DNA of 64,000 bases from an uncultured Eubacteriales bacterium (GCA_900547165.1 URFZ01000003.1:94065-158064), one strand, 5' to 3'. Positions 33,002-42,204 are shown, counted from the first letter of the stretch. Numbers and translations are program-made. The notes: a model not told the origin generated them from the letters alone.

Positions 33002-34210
33002 ATGATTTGCACGGCAAATGAAGTTTTCGACTTCGTCAACCAGGAAGACGTAAAGTTTATACGACTTGCATTCTGCGATGTTTCGGGCAAGCAAAAGAAT
33101 ATTTCCATTCTGCCGAACGAACTCGAAAGAGCGTTTTCGGACGGAATTTCTTTTGACGCATCCGCAATCAAGGGATTCGGAGACGAGGGCAAGTCCGACC
33201 TTCTGCTCTTCCCTGTGCCGTCAACGATGAACGTGCTCCCATGGCGCACGTCTCACGGAAAAGTTATCAGAATGTTCTGCGACATCAGACACCCCGACGG
33301 AACGCCGTTTGAGACAGATTCGCGCAGAATACTCAAAAAGGCGGTCGAGACTGCCGCAAAAAGAGGCTTAACGGTCCGTTTCGGCGCAGAATTTGAGTTT
33401 TATCTCTTCAACACCGACGACAAAGGATTCCCGACCACCGAACCTTTTGACAGAGCGGGATATATGGATGTTGCGCCCGAGGACAAAGGCGAAAACGTCA
33501 GACGTGAGATATGTCTGACACTTCTCGATATGGGAATCACGCCCGAAAGTTCGCACCACGAAGAAGGACCGGGACAAAACGAAATAGATTTCCGTTACAG
33601 CGACGCCATGACTGCGGCGGACGATGCGATGAACTTTTTAACGGTAGTAAAAGCCGCGGCACAGAGAAACGGTCTTTATGCGGACTTTTCTCCGAAACCG
33701 CTCGACGGCGAAAGCGGAAACGGACTTCATATAAATATGTCCGTCAAATGCAATGACGGCGAAGACAGAACAAACGCTTTTATGGCGGGAATACTCGCGC
33801 ATATCAAGGAGATGACCGCTGTCTTGAATCCGACAGAACAGTCTTACAAACGCCTCGGAGAGAAAAAAGCGCCCAAATATATAACATGGTCGCCCGAGAA
33901 CCGTTCGCAGCTCATACGCGTTCCTGCGGCAAAGGGCGAATACAAACGTATAGAACTCCGTTCCCCCGACCCGACGGTAAATCCCTACATCGCTTATGCG
34001 CTTCTGATTTATGCGGGTCTTGACGGCATAGAAAAGGGACTTCAAAGTCCCGAAGCGGTCAATGTCAATCTCTACAAAGCGGAAAAGAGCCTGACAGACA
34101 CGTTGCAAAAACTTCCCGATACTCTCGAAGAGGCAAAGACGTTGGCGGCGGCAAGTCCGTTCATGAAAGAGATTCTCGGTGAAAGTCTTAACGACATTCT
34201 CGGTCTTTGA
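33002..34210 (+). CDS. glnA: Glutamine synthetase type I (short form)
   Basis: The second glutamine synthetase, unrelated in subclass to glnN. Its 402 residues are about 40 fewer than standard GSI-alpha (about 444). Catalytic blocks are present: GAEFEFYLF, EEGPGQNEIDFRY, NGLHINMS, ENRSQLIRVP and RIELRSPDPTVNPY. The shortening seems to be in surface loops and not in these motifs. The ribosome site AGGGAG is eight bases before the ATG. It is followed 15 bases later by the ANTAR regulator gene and preceded by a leader terminator. Confidence 0.95.
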   Translation: MICTANEVFDFVNQEDVKFIRLAFCDVSGKQKNISILPNELERAFSDGISFDASAIKGFGDEGKSDLLLFPVPSTMNVLPWRTSHGKVIRMFCDIRHPDGTPFETDSRRILKKAVETAAKRGLTVRFGAEFEFYLFNTDDKGFPTTEPFDRAGYMDVAPEDKGENVRREICLTLLDMGITPESSHHEEGPGQNEIDFRYSDAMTAADDAMNFLTVVKAAAQRNGLYADFSPKPLDGESGNGLHINMSVKCNDGEDRTNAFMAGILAHIKEMTAVLNPTEQSYKRLGEKKAPKYITWSPENRSQLIRVPAAKGEYKRIELRSPDPTVNPYIAYALLIYAGLDGIEKGLQSPEAVNVNLYKAEKSLTDTLQKLPDTLEEAKTLAAASPFMKEILGESLNDILGL

Positions 34211-34225
34211 CGGAGGTAACCGCCT

Positions 34226-34810
34226 ATGATGACCGGAAGACCGCTGCACCGCGTGCTTATCGTCTCTTCGACCGACGCGGCATATCAGCACCTTGTCGAA
34301 CTTTTGCCGTCCGACGATTTCTTCCCTGTTTTCAGAGCAACTTCCGCAGGCGAAGCAAAACGAATGCTCGTTGCCGATCCCGTTGACATTATTATTATCA
34401 ACTCTCCCCTGTCCGATGAGTTCGGCACGGAACTTGCGCTTGACCTTTCACAGGGAACGGCGGGTATATTGCTGCTTGTAAAAAACGACTATTTTGACCA
34501 GGTATGTTATAAAGTCGAAAACGACGGCATATTGACCGTGGCAAAACCGGGGTCGAAACAGATGATATACGGGGCAATTAAACTTTTGACGGCAATGAGT
34601 TCCAAACTCGGAAAAATGGAAAAGCGGAACAGAACGCTGCAAGAAAAGATGGAAGACATACGCGCAGTCAACCGAGCAAAATGGCTTCTTATCGAAAATC
34701 TGAAAATGACGGAAAAGGATGCGCATTACTACATTGAGAAGCAAGCAATGGACACCAGACTTTCAAGAAAAGAAGTTGCGGAAAACATTATCCGCACTTA
34801 CGATAACTGA
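34226..34810 (+). CDS. ANTAR-domain RNA-binding antiterminator with degenerate receiver
   Basis: A 194-residue regulator. Residues 1-120 have the receiver fold, but the phospho-acceptor position holds Asn59-Ser60 (IIIINSP), and the N-terminal acidic pair is missing (LIVSSTD), while Lys107-Pro108 remains. A coiled segment (about 125-145) leads to a C-terminal ANTAR domain (about 140-190), with NRAKWLLIENLKMTEKDA and a final EVAENII. ANTAR proteins bind paired hexaloop hairpins to prevent termination. Such hairpins lie before glnA and glnN, so these are the likely targets. Without the Asp, activation probably does not use a histidine kinase. Two adjacent ATGs (34226 and 34229) are possible starts. 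Confidence 0.9.
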   Translation: MMTGRPLHRVLIVSSTDAAYQHLVELLPSDDFFPVFRATSAGEAKRMLVADPVDIIIINSPLSDEFGTELALDLSQGTAGILLLVKNDYFDQVCYKVENDGILTVAKPGSKQMIYGAIKLLTAMSSKLGKMEKRNRTLQEKMEDIRAVNRAKWLLIENLKMTEKDAHYYIEKQAMDTRLSRKEVAENIIRTYDN

Positions 34811-34824
34811 ATACACGAACAAAG

Positions 34825-34872
34825 GCGTTCGACAGGACGAGGAGGCTTAATCTCCCCGTCTCGGTCGAACGC
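34825..34872 (+). other. Large hairpin before pyrG
   Basis: GCGTTCGAC (34825-34833) pairs with GTCGAACGC (34864-34872), with inner stems GACG/CGTC and GGAG/CTCC. No T run follows. It lies between the ANTAR stop and pyrG and may be a processing site or partial terminator. A weak promoter-like pair (TTGCGG, 17 bases, TACGAT) ends at about 34804. Confidence 0.5.
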
Positions 34873-34953
34873 TCTTCATTTGGAGATGACGAAAGAAAAT
34901 TTATCGCGCCGCGTCGGAACTCACGCCGAACGGAAGCGCAAAGGAGTATATAT

Positions 34954-36567
34954 ATGAAACAGACAAAGTACATTTTTGTCACGGGCGGAGTTGTTTCAGG
35001 TCTCGGCAAAGGCATAACGGCGGCATCGCTCGGACGACTTTTGAAAGCGCGCGGACTTAAAGTCGCGGCACAAAAACTTGACCCGTACATAAACGTTGAC
35101 CCGGGAACGATGAGCCCCTATCAGCACGGCGAAGTATATGTTACGGAGGACGGCGCGGAGACAGACCTTGACCTCGGACATTACGAACGCTTTATAGACG
35201 AAGACCTTAACAAATTTTCCAATCTTACGACAGGTAAGGTTTATTGGAACGTTCTGAATAAGGAGCGCAAGGGCGAATACCTCGGTTCTACGGTTCAGGT
35301 AATTCCCCATATAACAAATGAGATAAAATCATTCGTATACTCGGTTGCCCAAAAGACCGATGCGGATATTGTAATAACCGAAATAGGCGGCACAATCGGC
35401 GATATCGAAAGCCAGCCGTTTATTGAAGCGGTCAGACAGATTTCGCTTGAAGTCGGCAAAGAAAACAGTCTGTTCATACACGTTACTCTGGTACCGTTCC
35501 TGCGCGGGTCGGACGAGCATAAATCAAAGCCGACACAGCACTCCGTAAAAGAACTGCAAGGCATGGGCGTTAAACCCGACATTATAATTTTGCGCTGCGA
35601 TGAACCGCTTGAAGATTCAATCTTCAAAAAAATCTCGATGTTCTGCAACGTCAAGCCTGACTGCGTTATAGAAAACAGAACTCTTCCCGTTCTTTATGAA
35701 GCTCCGATTATGCTTGAAAAGCAGCATTTTTCGTCTCTTGTTTGCCGCGAACTCGGCATTTATGCGCCGGACATCGACCTTGAAGATTGGAACAAGATGC
35801 TCGAAAGCATAAGAAACAGACCTAAGACGATAACGATAGGCATTGTCGGCAAATACGTCCAGCTTCACGACGCTTACCTTTCGGTTGCCGAAGCACTTCG
35901 CCATGCAGGCTATGTCCACGGAACGCACATCAAGATAAAATGGATAGACTCGGAGACCGTAACGGACGAAACCGTTTCGGACATTCTTTCCGACGTTGAC
36001 GGCGTAGTTGTTCCTGGAGGATTCGGAAACAGAGGTATCGAGGGCAAGATAATAACCGCAAATTATTGCAGAATACATAATCTTCCCTACCTCGGCATTT
36101 GTCTCGGAATGCAAGTCGCGGTAATTGCGTTTGCTCGTTATGTGGCAAACATCGCGGACGCGGATTCGGGAGAATTTGCGCCCGAATCAAAACATAAAGT
36201 GATAGATTTCCTGCCCGACCAAAGCGAAGAAGTCGCAAAGGGCGGAACGCTTCGTCTCGGCGCATATCCGTGCAAAATAAAGCCCGACACGCAGATGTAT
36301 CGCTGTTACGGCAAGGAAGAGATTTCCGAACGTCACCGCCACAGATATGAGTTCAACAACGATTTCAGACAGCAACTTGCCGATGCGGGGCTTTGCATAA
36401 GCGGAACTTCGCCCGACAACTATATTGTGGAAACCGTTGAAATTCCCGAAAACGATTTTTATATCGGTGTTCAATATCACCCCGAATTCAAGAGCCGTCC
36501 GAACAGGGCTCATCCCCTTTTCCTCGGTCTTGTAGGTTCGGCGCTGAAACAACACGAGGAGAAATAA
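34954..36567 (+). CDS. pyrG: CTP synthase
   Basis: This enzyme aminates UTP to CTP using glutamine and ATP. The N-terminal amidoligase domain has the P-loop GGVVSGLGKG (11-20). The C-terminal class I amidotransferase has its nucleophile in LGICLGMQ and the final YHPEFKSRP His/Glu pair. The 537-residue length is standard. AAAGGAG precedes the ATG. It begins a tight run with purB (three bases) and purA. Confidence 0.97.
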   Translation: MKQTKYIFVTGGVVSGLGKGITAASLGRLLKARGLKVAAQKLDPYINVDPGTMSPYQHGEVYVTEDGAETDLDLGHYERFIDEDLNKFSNLTTGKVYWNVLNKERKGEYLGSTVQVIPHITNEIKSFVYSVAQKTDADIVITEIGGTIGDIESQPFIEAVRQISLEVGKENSLFIHVTLVPFLRGSDEHKSKPTQHSVKELQGMGVKPDIIILRCDEPLEDSIFKKISMFCNVKPDCVIENRTLPVLYEAPIMLEKQHFSSLVCRELGIYAPDIDLEDWNKMLESIRNRPKTITIGIVGKYVQLHDAYLSVAEALRHAGYVHGTHIKIKWIDSETVTDETVSDILSDVDGVVVPGGFGNRGIEGKIITANYCRIHNLPYLGICLGMQVAVIAFARYVANIADADSGEFAPESKHKVIDFLPDQSEEVAKGGTLRLGAYPCKIKPDTQMYRCYGKEEISERHRHRYEFNNDFRQQLADAGLCISGTSPDNYIVETVEIPENDFYIGVQYHPEFKSRPNRAHPLFLGLVGSALKQHEEK

Positions 36568-36570
36568 ATA

Positions 36571-38001
36571 ATGAAAAACAGGTACGAAAGTCCGCTTTGC
36601 AGTCGCTATGCTTCGGATAAAATGCAGTTTGTATTCTCACCCGATTTCAAATTTTCGACTTGGAGAAAACTCTGGGTCGCACTTGCGGAAAGTGAAAAAG
36701 AACTCGGGCTGGCGATAACCGACGAGCAGATATCGGAAATGAAAGCGCACACGGAAGACATCGACTATGACAGAGAAGCGGAATACGAGAAAAAACTCCG
36801 TCACGACGTCATGGCACATCTTCACACGTTTGCGGAACTTTGCCCGAAAGCAAAACCGATAATCCATCTCGGCGCAACAAGCTGCTATGTGGGAGACAAC
36901 ACCGACATCATTCAGATGAAAGAGGGACTGCTCCAAATCAAGAGACTTCTTGTCAACGCAATTTCTGTTCTGACTGATTTTGCCGAGAAAAACAAAGACG
37001 TTCCGACGCTTGCGTATACGCATTTTCAGGCTGCACAACCGACCACCGTGGGCAAACGCGCAACGCTGTGGCTTCAAGATTTCATCATGGATATTGAAAG
37101 ACTTGATTTTGAACTTTCGCACCTGAGATTGCTCGGCTGCAAAGGAACGACAGGAACGGGCGCAAGTTTTCTCGAACTGTTCGGCGGCGACGAAAACAAA
37201 GTTGTCGAACTCGAAAAACTTATAGCCGAAAAAATGGGCTTTGAATCCTGTATGCCGGTTTCGGGGCAGACATATTCAAGAAAGATAGATTCTTATGTCC
37301 TTAATGTGCTTGCGGGCATTGCGCAAAGCGCCTGCAAAACGGCGACGGACATCAGACTGCTTGCACATCTGAAAGAATTTGACGAGCCGTTTGAAACAAA
37401 TCAGATAGGTTCTTCCGCAATGGCATATAAGCGCAACCCGATGAGATGCGAGCGCATCGTTTCCCTTTCGAGATATATTTTGAACGATGCAAAAAACCCT
37501 GCGGACATAGCATCTACGCAATGGCTTGAAAGAACGCTTGACGATTCCGCAAACCGCAGACTTTCCATACCCGAAGCGTTCCTTGCAACGGACGCCGTTC
37601 TGACGCTTATAATAAACGTCGTTTCGGGCGGAGTTATATATCCGAAAGTCATGGAAAAGCATTTGAATGAAGAACTTCCGTTTATAGCAACAGAGAATAT
37701 TCTGATGGACGCCGTAAGCCGCGGCGGGGACAGACAGGATCTGCACGAAGCGATAAGACAGTATTCGCAAAAGGCAGCGGCACACGTCAAGCTTGAAGGC
37801 AAGGACAATGACTTGCTTGATATGTTGCTTGAAGACAAACGTTTCGGACTGACAAAAGAAAGTCTGAAAGATATTCTTGACGTTCGCCGTTTCGTCGGCT
37901 GTGCGCCGCACCAGACGGAAGAATTTATAAATAAGTTTGCAAAACCCATTATAGAGAAAAACAAAGATCTTCTCGGTCTTCGCGCCGAGATAAACGTATA
38001 A
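36571..38001 (+). CDS. purB: Adenylosuccinate lyase
   Basis: A fumarate-releasing lyase used twice in purine synthesis (SAICAR and adenylosuccinate). The superfamily signature is GSSAMAYKRNPMRCE. The THFQAAQPTTVGKR block is conserved. The 476 residues fit the longer, eukaryote-like subgroup common in Clostridia. It begins three bases after pyrG and directly precedes purA, so the two AMP-branch steps are adjacent. Confidence 0.96.
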   Translation: MKNRYESPLCSRYASDKMQFVFSPDFKFSTWRKLWVALAESEKELGLAITDEQISEMKAHTEDIDYDREAEYEKKLRHDVMAHLHTFAELCPKAKPIIHLGATSCYVGDNTDIIQMKEGLLQIKRLLVNAISVLTDFAEKNKDVPTLAYTHFQAAQPTTVGKRATLWLQDFIMDIERLDFELSHLRLLGCKGTTGTGASFLELFGGDENKVVELEKLIAEKMGFESCMPVSGQTYSRKIDSYVLNVLAGIAQSACKTATDIRLLAHLKEFDEPFETNQIGSSAMAYKRNPMRCERIVSLSRYILNDAKNPADIASTQWLERTLDDSANRRLSIPEAFLATDAVLTLIINVVSGGVIYPKVMEKHLNEELPFIATENILMDAVSRGGDRQDLHEAIRQYSQKAAAHVKLEGKDNDLLDMLLEDKRFGLTKESLKDILDVRRFVGCAPHQTEEFINKFAKPIIEKNKDLLGLRAEINV

Positions 38002-38013
38002 GGAGTGTTTTAT

Positions 38014-39285
38014 ATGTTAACCGCAATCGTAGGAACAAACTGGGGCGATGAGGGAAAAGGCCGTATGGTCGATCTGCTCAGCGCAAGATATGACATCGTT
38101 GCCCGTTATCAGGGAGGAAACAACGCAGGTCATACCGTTGTCAACGAAAAAGGAAAATTCATTCTCAACCTGCTTCCGTCAGGCATTCTCAGAGATGAGA
38201 CCGTCAACGTTATGGGTCCCGGAATGGTTATTGACATCGAACATCTTACAAAAGAGATTCAGACTCTTCGCGACAAGGGCATAGACATTACACCCAAGCA
38301 CCTTGTTATCAGCGACAGAGCAACAATATGTATGCCCTACCACAAGATGATGGACATACTTGAAGAAGAAAGACTTGCGGACAAGAAATTCGGTTCGACA
38401 AGACGCGGTATCGCACCCGTTTATGCGGATAAATACATGAAAAAGACTGTCAGAATGGGCGATCTTCTTCACCCCGAAACGCTTCGTGAACACTTAAACG
38501 ACCTTGTTGAATGGAAAAACCTCACGGTTGAAAAGGGTTACGGACATGAACCCGTATCCGCTGACGAAATGTACGCATGGCTTGAAAAATACGGTTTCCC
38601 GTTTGCGGATTACATCAAAGACACTACAACATATCTGACCGAGGCGATAAAAGAGGGCAAATCGGTTATGTTTGAAGCGCAGCTCGGCGCACTCCGAGAC
38701 ATCGACTTCGGTATATACCCCTACACCTCTTCGTCGTCCACGATAGCGGCTTACGCACCCATAGGAGCAGGCATTCCCGCACAGAAACTCGATGAAGTCG
38801 TAGGCATTATGAAAGCATATTCAAGTTGTGTCGGCGAAGGTCCTTTCACCTGCGAACTTTTCGGAGAAGAGGGCGACGCGTTGCGCGAAGCGGGCGGCGA
38901 ATACGGCGCGGCAACGGGCAGGCCCAGACGTGTCGGAGGTTTTGACGTCGTTGCATCACGCTACGGAGCAATGATGCAGGGGGCCACGGCAATCGCGCTG
39001 ACAAAACTCGATGTTCTTTCCTATCTGAAAAAGATACCCGTATGCGTCAAATATGATGTTGACGGCAAACAGGTAGACAACTTCCCCGTAGGCGATGCGC
39101 TTGCAAAGGCAAAGCCCGTTTACGAATATGTTGACGGTTGGAACGAAGACATTTCGGGCTGCCGCAAGTTCGAGGATCTTCCCGTCAATGCGCAGAAGTA
39201 CGTTGAAATGATTGAAAAAGCCGTCGGCTGTCCGATAAAATATGTTTCCGTAGGTGCGGGCAGAGACGAATACATCGAAAGATAA
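38014..39285 (+). CDS. purA: Adenylosuccinate synthetase
   Basis: A GTP-dependent enzyme joining IMP and aspartate. It has the P-loop WGDEGKGR near the N-terminus (a Lys-to-Arg change from the common GDEGKGK), then GGNNAGHTV and GAT..IDFGIYPYTSSS-type blocks. I begin at ATG 38014 (MLTAIVG), eight bases after AAGGAG, not at a GTG nine bases upstream that touches that site. The 423-residue length is normal. Confidence 0.96.
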   Translation: MLTAIVGTNWGDEGKGRMVDLLSARYDIVARYQGGNNAGHTVVNEKGKFILNLLPSGILRDETVNVMGPGMVIDIEHLTKEIQTLRDKGIDITPKHLVISDRATICMPYHKMMDILEEERLADKKFGSTRRGIAPVYADKYMKKTVRMGDLLHPETLREHLNDLVEWKNLTVEKGYGHEPVSADEMYAWLEKYGFPFADYIKDTTTYLTEAIKEGKSVMFEAQLGALRDIDFGIYPYTSSSSTIAAYAPIGAGIPAQKLDEVVGIMKAYSSCVGEGPFTCELFGEEGDALREAGGEYGAATGRPRRVGGFDVVASRYGAMMQGATAIALTKLDVLSYLKKIPVCVKYDVDGKQVDNFPVGDALAKAKPVYEYVDGWNEDISGCRKFEDLPVNAQKYVEMIEKAVGCPIKYVSVGAGRDEYIER

Positions 39286-39318
39286 AATTAAAATTTTGCT
39301 TTGGAGAGGCGAAATAAA

Positions 39319-40056
39319 GTGAGAGATTATAAAGAAGAGTTTGAAAAAAGAATTGCATTTATTCAAAAGGCATTACGCGAAAGCGGCGCAAAAGGCATTG
39401 TCTACGGCAACAGCGGCGGCAAGGATTCCGCGCTTGTCGGTGCACTTTGCAAAGCGGCGTGCGACAACACCGTCGGCATAATCATGCCGTGCGCATCAAA
39501 GCGCAACTTTGACCAAGACGCAAAAGACGGTGCGGAGGTTGCGGAAAAATTCGGTATAGAGACGAGAACCGCAGATCTGACGGAACTGAAAAAACTTGCG
39601 CTTGAAATATATTCGGGCGTAACGAAAGTTTCCGCAACTGCGAGCGCAAACATCGGACCGAGACTGCGAATGATGACGCTTTATGCAGTTGCCGCAAGCG
39701 AAGGACGGCTTGTTGCGGGAACGGGAAACAGAAGCGAGGGCTACATGGGCTACTTCACCAAATGGGGAGACGGAGCATATGACATAAACCCGATCGCTGA
39801 CCTCACAGTGACGGAAATATACGAATTTCTCGAATACCTGAATGCGCCCAAGTGCGTTATCGAAAAAGCCCCCTCTGCGGCGCTGTTCGAGGGGCAGACG
39901 GACGAGGACGAGATGGGCGTGACTTATGCCGCCATCGACAAATTTCTTTTCACGGGTGAAGCGAGTGAAACGGACAAAAAAATCATTGACCGCTATCACA
40001 AAGCAAGCGAGCATAAAAGAAGAATGCCGCTCACCTATCCCGAAGATAAAGAATAA
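39319..40056 (+). CDS. nadE: NAD+ synthetase (ammonia-dependent)
   Basis: This enzyme amidates deamido-NAD with ammonia and ATP. The pyrophosphatase loop SGGKDS is at 32-37. GTGNRSEGYMGYFTKWGD and the later APSAALFEGQTDEDEMG blocks are family-typical. There is no N-terminal nitrilase-type glutaminase domain, so it should use free ammonia. The start is GTG 39319, about ten bases after GGAGAGG. An upstream TTG at 39301 overlaps that site. About 245 residues. Confidence 0.94.
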   Translation: MRDYKEEFEKRIAFIQKALRESGAKGIVYGNSGGKDSALVGALCKAACDNTVGIIMPCASKRNFDQDAKDGAEVAEKFGIETRTADLTELKKLALEIYSGVTKVSATASANIGPRLRMMTLYAVAASEGRLVAGTGNRSEGYMGYFTKWGDGAYDINPIADLTVTEIYEFLEYLNAPKCVIEKAPSAALFEGQTDEDEMGVTYAAIDKFLFTGEASETDKKIIDRYHKASEHKRRMPLTYPEDKE

Positions 40057-40068
40057 ATCAAAACAAAT

Positions 40069-40102
40069 GCTTCGGAAAGCGGTTGGAGACGCTTTCCGAA
40101 GC
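40069..40102 (+). other. 13-bp hairpin between nadE and dapF
   Basis: GCTTCGGAAAGCG (40069-40081) pairs perfectly with CGCTTTCCGAAGC (40090-40102) around an eight-base loop. No T run follows on the plus strand, so it is not a standard terminator. It sits 29 bases before dapF and could be a processing or attenuation element. Confidence 0.6.
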
Positions 40103-40131
40103 GAAAGAGTATATTGCAGGAGTGAATGAAA

Positions 40132-40992
40132 ATGAGCCAAGAAGAGAAAACAACTCTGCGGTTCGTAAAAATGCAGGGTTGCGGAAACGATTATATTTAT
40201 TTTGACTGTTTTGAGCAAACGATTGAAGAGCCCGAAGCACTTGCCGTAAAACTTTCCGACAGACATTTCGGAATAGGCGGCGACGGAATAGTTTTAATCT
40301 GCCCATCCGATGTTGCCGATGTAAAAATGAGAATGTTCAATATTGACGGCAGCGAGGGCAAAATGTGCGGCAATGCGATACGCTGTGTCGGCAAATATAT
40401 GTATGACAGACGAAACATCGGAAAAACAACGATAACGGTCGAGACTTTGAGCGGAATTAAAACGCTCAAACTGACGGTTGAAAACGGTGAGATGAAAACG
40501 GCGGAAGTCAATATGGGCAAAGCCGTGCTTGTGCCTAAACAGATTCCCGTTGCACTTGACGGTGATTCCGTTATAAACAGAAAAGTTTCCGTTGCGGGTG
40601 GTGAACACGATATAACGTGCGTATCAATGGGCAACCCGCATTGCATAGTATTCGGAGACGATCCCGAAAACCTTGACTTGCCGACTGTCGGACCGAAATT
40701 TGAGTTTGACAAACTTTTCCCCGAGCGTGTCAACACGGAGTTTATTCAGGTAATTGATAAGAATACCCTGAAAATGCGTGTTTGGGAACGCGGAAGCGGT
40801 GAAACGCTTGCCTGCGGAACAGGTTCTTGCGCGGCTGTTGTTGCTGCTGTTCTGAACGGTTTTTGCGAATATGACTCTCCTGTGACCGTAAAACTTGTCG
40901 GAGGAGAACTTTCAATAAGATATTGCAAAGACGGAACGGTCTATATGACGGGGGCGGCTGAAACAGCGTTCGACGGAACGGTAAACGTGTGA
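40132..40992 (+). CDS. dapF: Diaminopimelate epimerase
   Basis: A cofactor-free racemase converting LL- to meso-diaminopimelate for lysine and peptidoglycan. The two catalytic cysteines are Cys79 in KMCGNAIRC and the one in GETLACGTGSC. The start is ATG 40132, nine bases after AGGAG; an ATG two codons upstream is too close to it. About 286 residues. dapL follows 10 bases later and supplies its substrate. Confidence 0.96.
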   Translation: MSQEEKTTLRFVKMQGCGNDYIYFDCFEQTIEEPEALAVKLSDRHFGIGGDGIVLICPSDVADVKMRMFNIDGSEGKMCGNAIRCVGKYMYDRRNIGKTTITVETLSGIKTLKLTVENGEMKTAEVNMGKAVLVPKQIPVALDGDSVINRKVSVAGGEHDITCVSMGNPHCIVFGDDPENLDLPTVGPKFEFDKLFPERVNTEFIQVIDKNTLKMRVWERGSGETLACGTGSCAAVVAAVLNGFCEYDSPVTVKLVGGELSIRYCKDGTVYMTGAAETAFDGTVNV

Positions 40993-41002
40993 GGTGAGAA
41001 CT

Positions 41003-42187
41003 ATGTTAAAGATAAACGAAAATTACGCAAAACTGAAAGAAAGTTATCTTTTTTCAGAGATCGCGCACAGAGTAAGCGCATATTCTGCGGCAAATACTGA
41101 TAAAAAACTGATAAAAATGGGCATCGGAGACGTAACTCTTCCCCTTTGCGACGCGGTTGTACAGGCTATGAAAACGGCGGCTGACGAAATGGGAAAAGCC
41201 GAGACTTTCCGCGGCTACGGTCCCGAACAGGGCTACGATTTTCTGAAAGAAAAAATACGCGCCTACTATGCAAAAATCGGCGTTGAACTTGCGCCCGATT
41301 CGATATTTATTTCCGACGGCGCAAAAAGCGATCTCGGCAACATTCTCGATATCTTTTCAAAAGACAATAAGGTTCTTATACCCGATCCCGTCTACCCTGT
41401 TTATGTCGATACAAACGTCATGGACGGCAGAAACATTGTTTTTGCGGATGCAAACGAACAGAACGGCTTTCTTCCGCTGCCTGACGAAAATACCGATGCA
41501 GACATCGTTTACATTTGTTCTCCTAATAACCCGACAGGCGCGGTATACGACAAAGACGGGCTGAAAAAATGGATCGCTTACGCAAAAGAACACAAAGCGG
41601 TAATACTTTTTGACGCAGCATACGAATCATTTGTCGCAGACCCGACTCTGCCGAGAAGTATTTATGAAATAGACGGTGCAAAAGAATGCGCCATAGAATT
41701 CTGTTCTCTTTCAAAAACTGCGGGATTTACGGGAACACGCTGCGGTTACACCGTAGTTCCCGACGAACTTGTTTTTGCCGGACACAGCCTGAACAAGTTT
41801 TGGCTCCGCCGTCAGACGACCAAATTCAACGGAGTTTCATACATCGTTCAACGTGCCGCCGAGGCGGTTTTCACCGACAAGGGACAAAAGCAAATAAGAG
41901 CGAATATTGATTACTACCGCGAAAACGCGAAGATAATTACAACTGCATTCGACGAACTCGGAATAACATATTTCGGAGGTAAAAACTCCCCCTACATATG
42001 GATGAAATGCCCGAACGGAATGGATTCGTGGACATTCTTTGATTACCTGTTGAAGAATGCGGGTGTTGTAGGAACTCCCGGAGCAGGCTTCGGAGAAAAC
42101 GGTGAGGGATTCTTCCGTTTAACGTCGTTTTCAAACCACGAGAACACACAAGAAGCAATGAAGAGGTTCAAAAAGTTGTTCGCCTAA
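41003..42187 (+). CDS. dapL: LL-diaminopimelate aminotransferase
   Basis: A PLP enzyme that makes LL-diaminopimelate directly from tetrahydrodipicolinate, bypassing the acylated route. The PLP lysine lies in SLSKTAGFTGTRCGY. The PVYPVYVDTNVM and SPNNPTGAVYD segments match the DapL class. The start is ATG 41003 behind GAGGTGA, giving about 394 residues. With dapF it shows that this organism uses the DapL variant found in many Clostridia. Confidence 0.95.
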   Translation: MLKINENYAKLKESYLFSEIAHRVSAYSAANTDKKLIKMGIGDVTLPLCDAVVQAMKTAADEMGKAETFRGYGPEQGYDFLKEKIRAYYAKIGVELAPDSIFISDGAKSDLGNILDIFSKDNKVLIPDPVYPVYVDTNVMDGRNIVFADANEQNGFLPLPDENTDADIVYICSPNNPTGAVYDKDGLKKWIAYAKEHKAVILFDAAYESFVADPTLPRSIYEIDGAKECAIEFCSLSKTAGFTGTRCGYTVVPDELVFAGHSLNKFWLRRQTTKFNGVSYIVQRAAEAVFTDKGQKQIRANIDYYRENAKIITTAFDELGITYFGGKNSPYIWMKCPNGMDSWTFFDYLLKNAGVVGTPGAGFGENGEGFFRLTSFSNHENTQEAMKRFKKLFA

Positions 42188-42204
42188 AAATCTTGTACAA
42201 AAAG

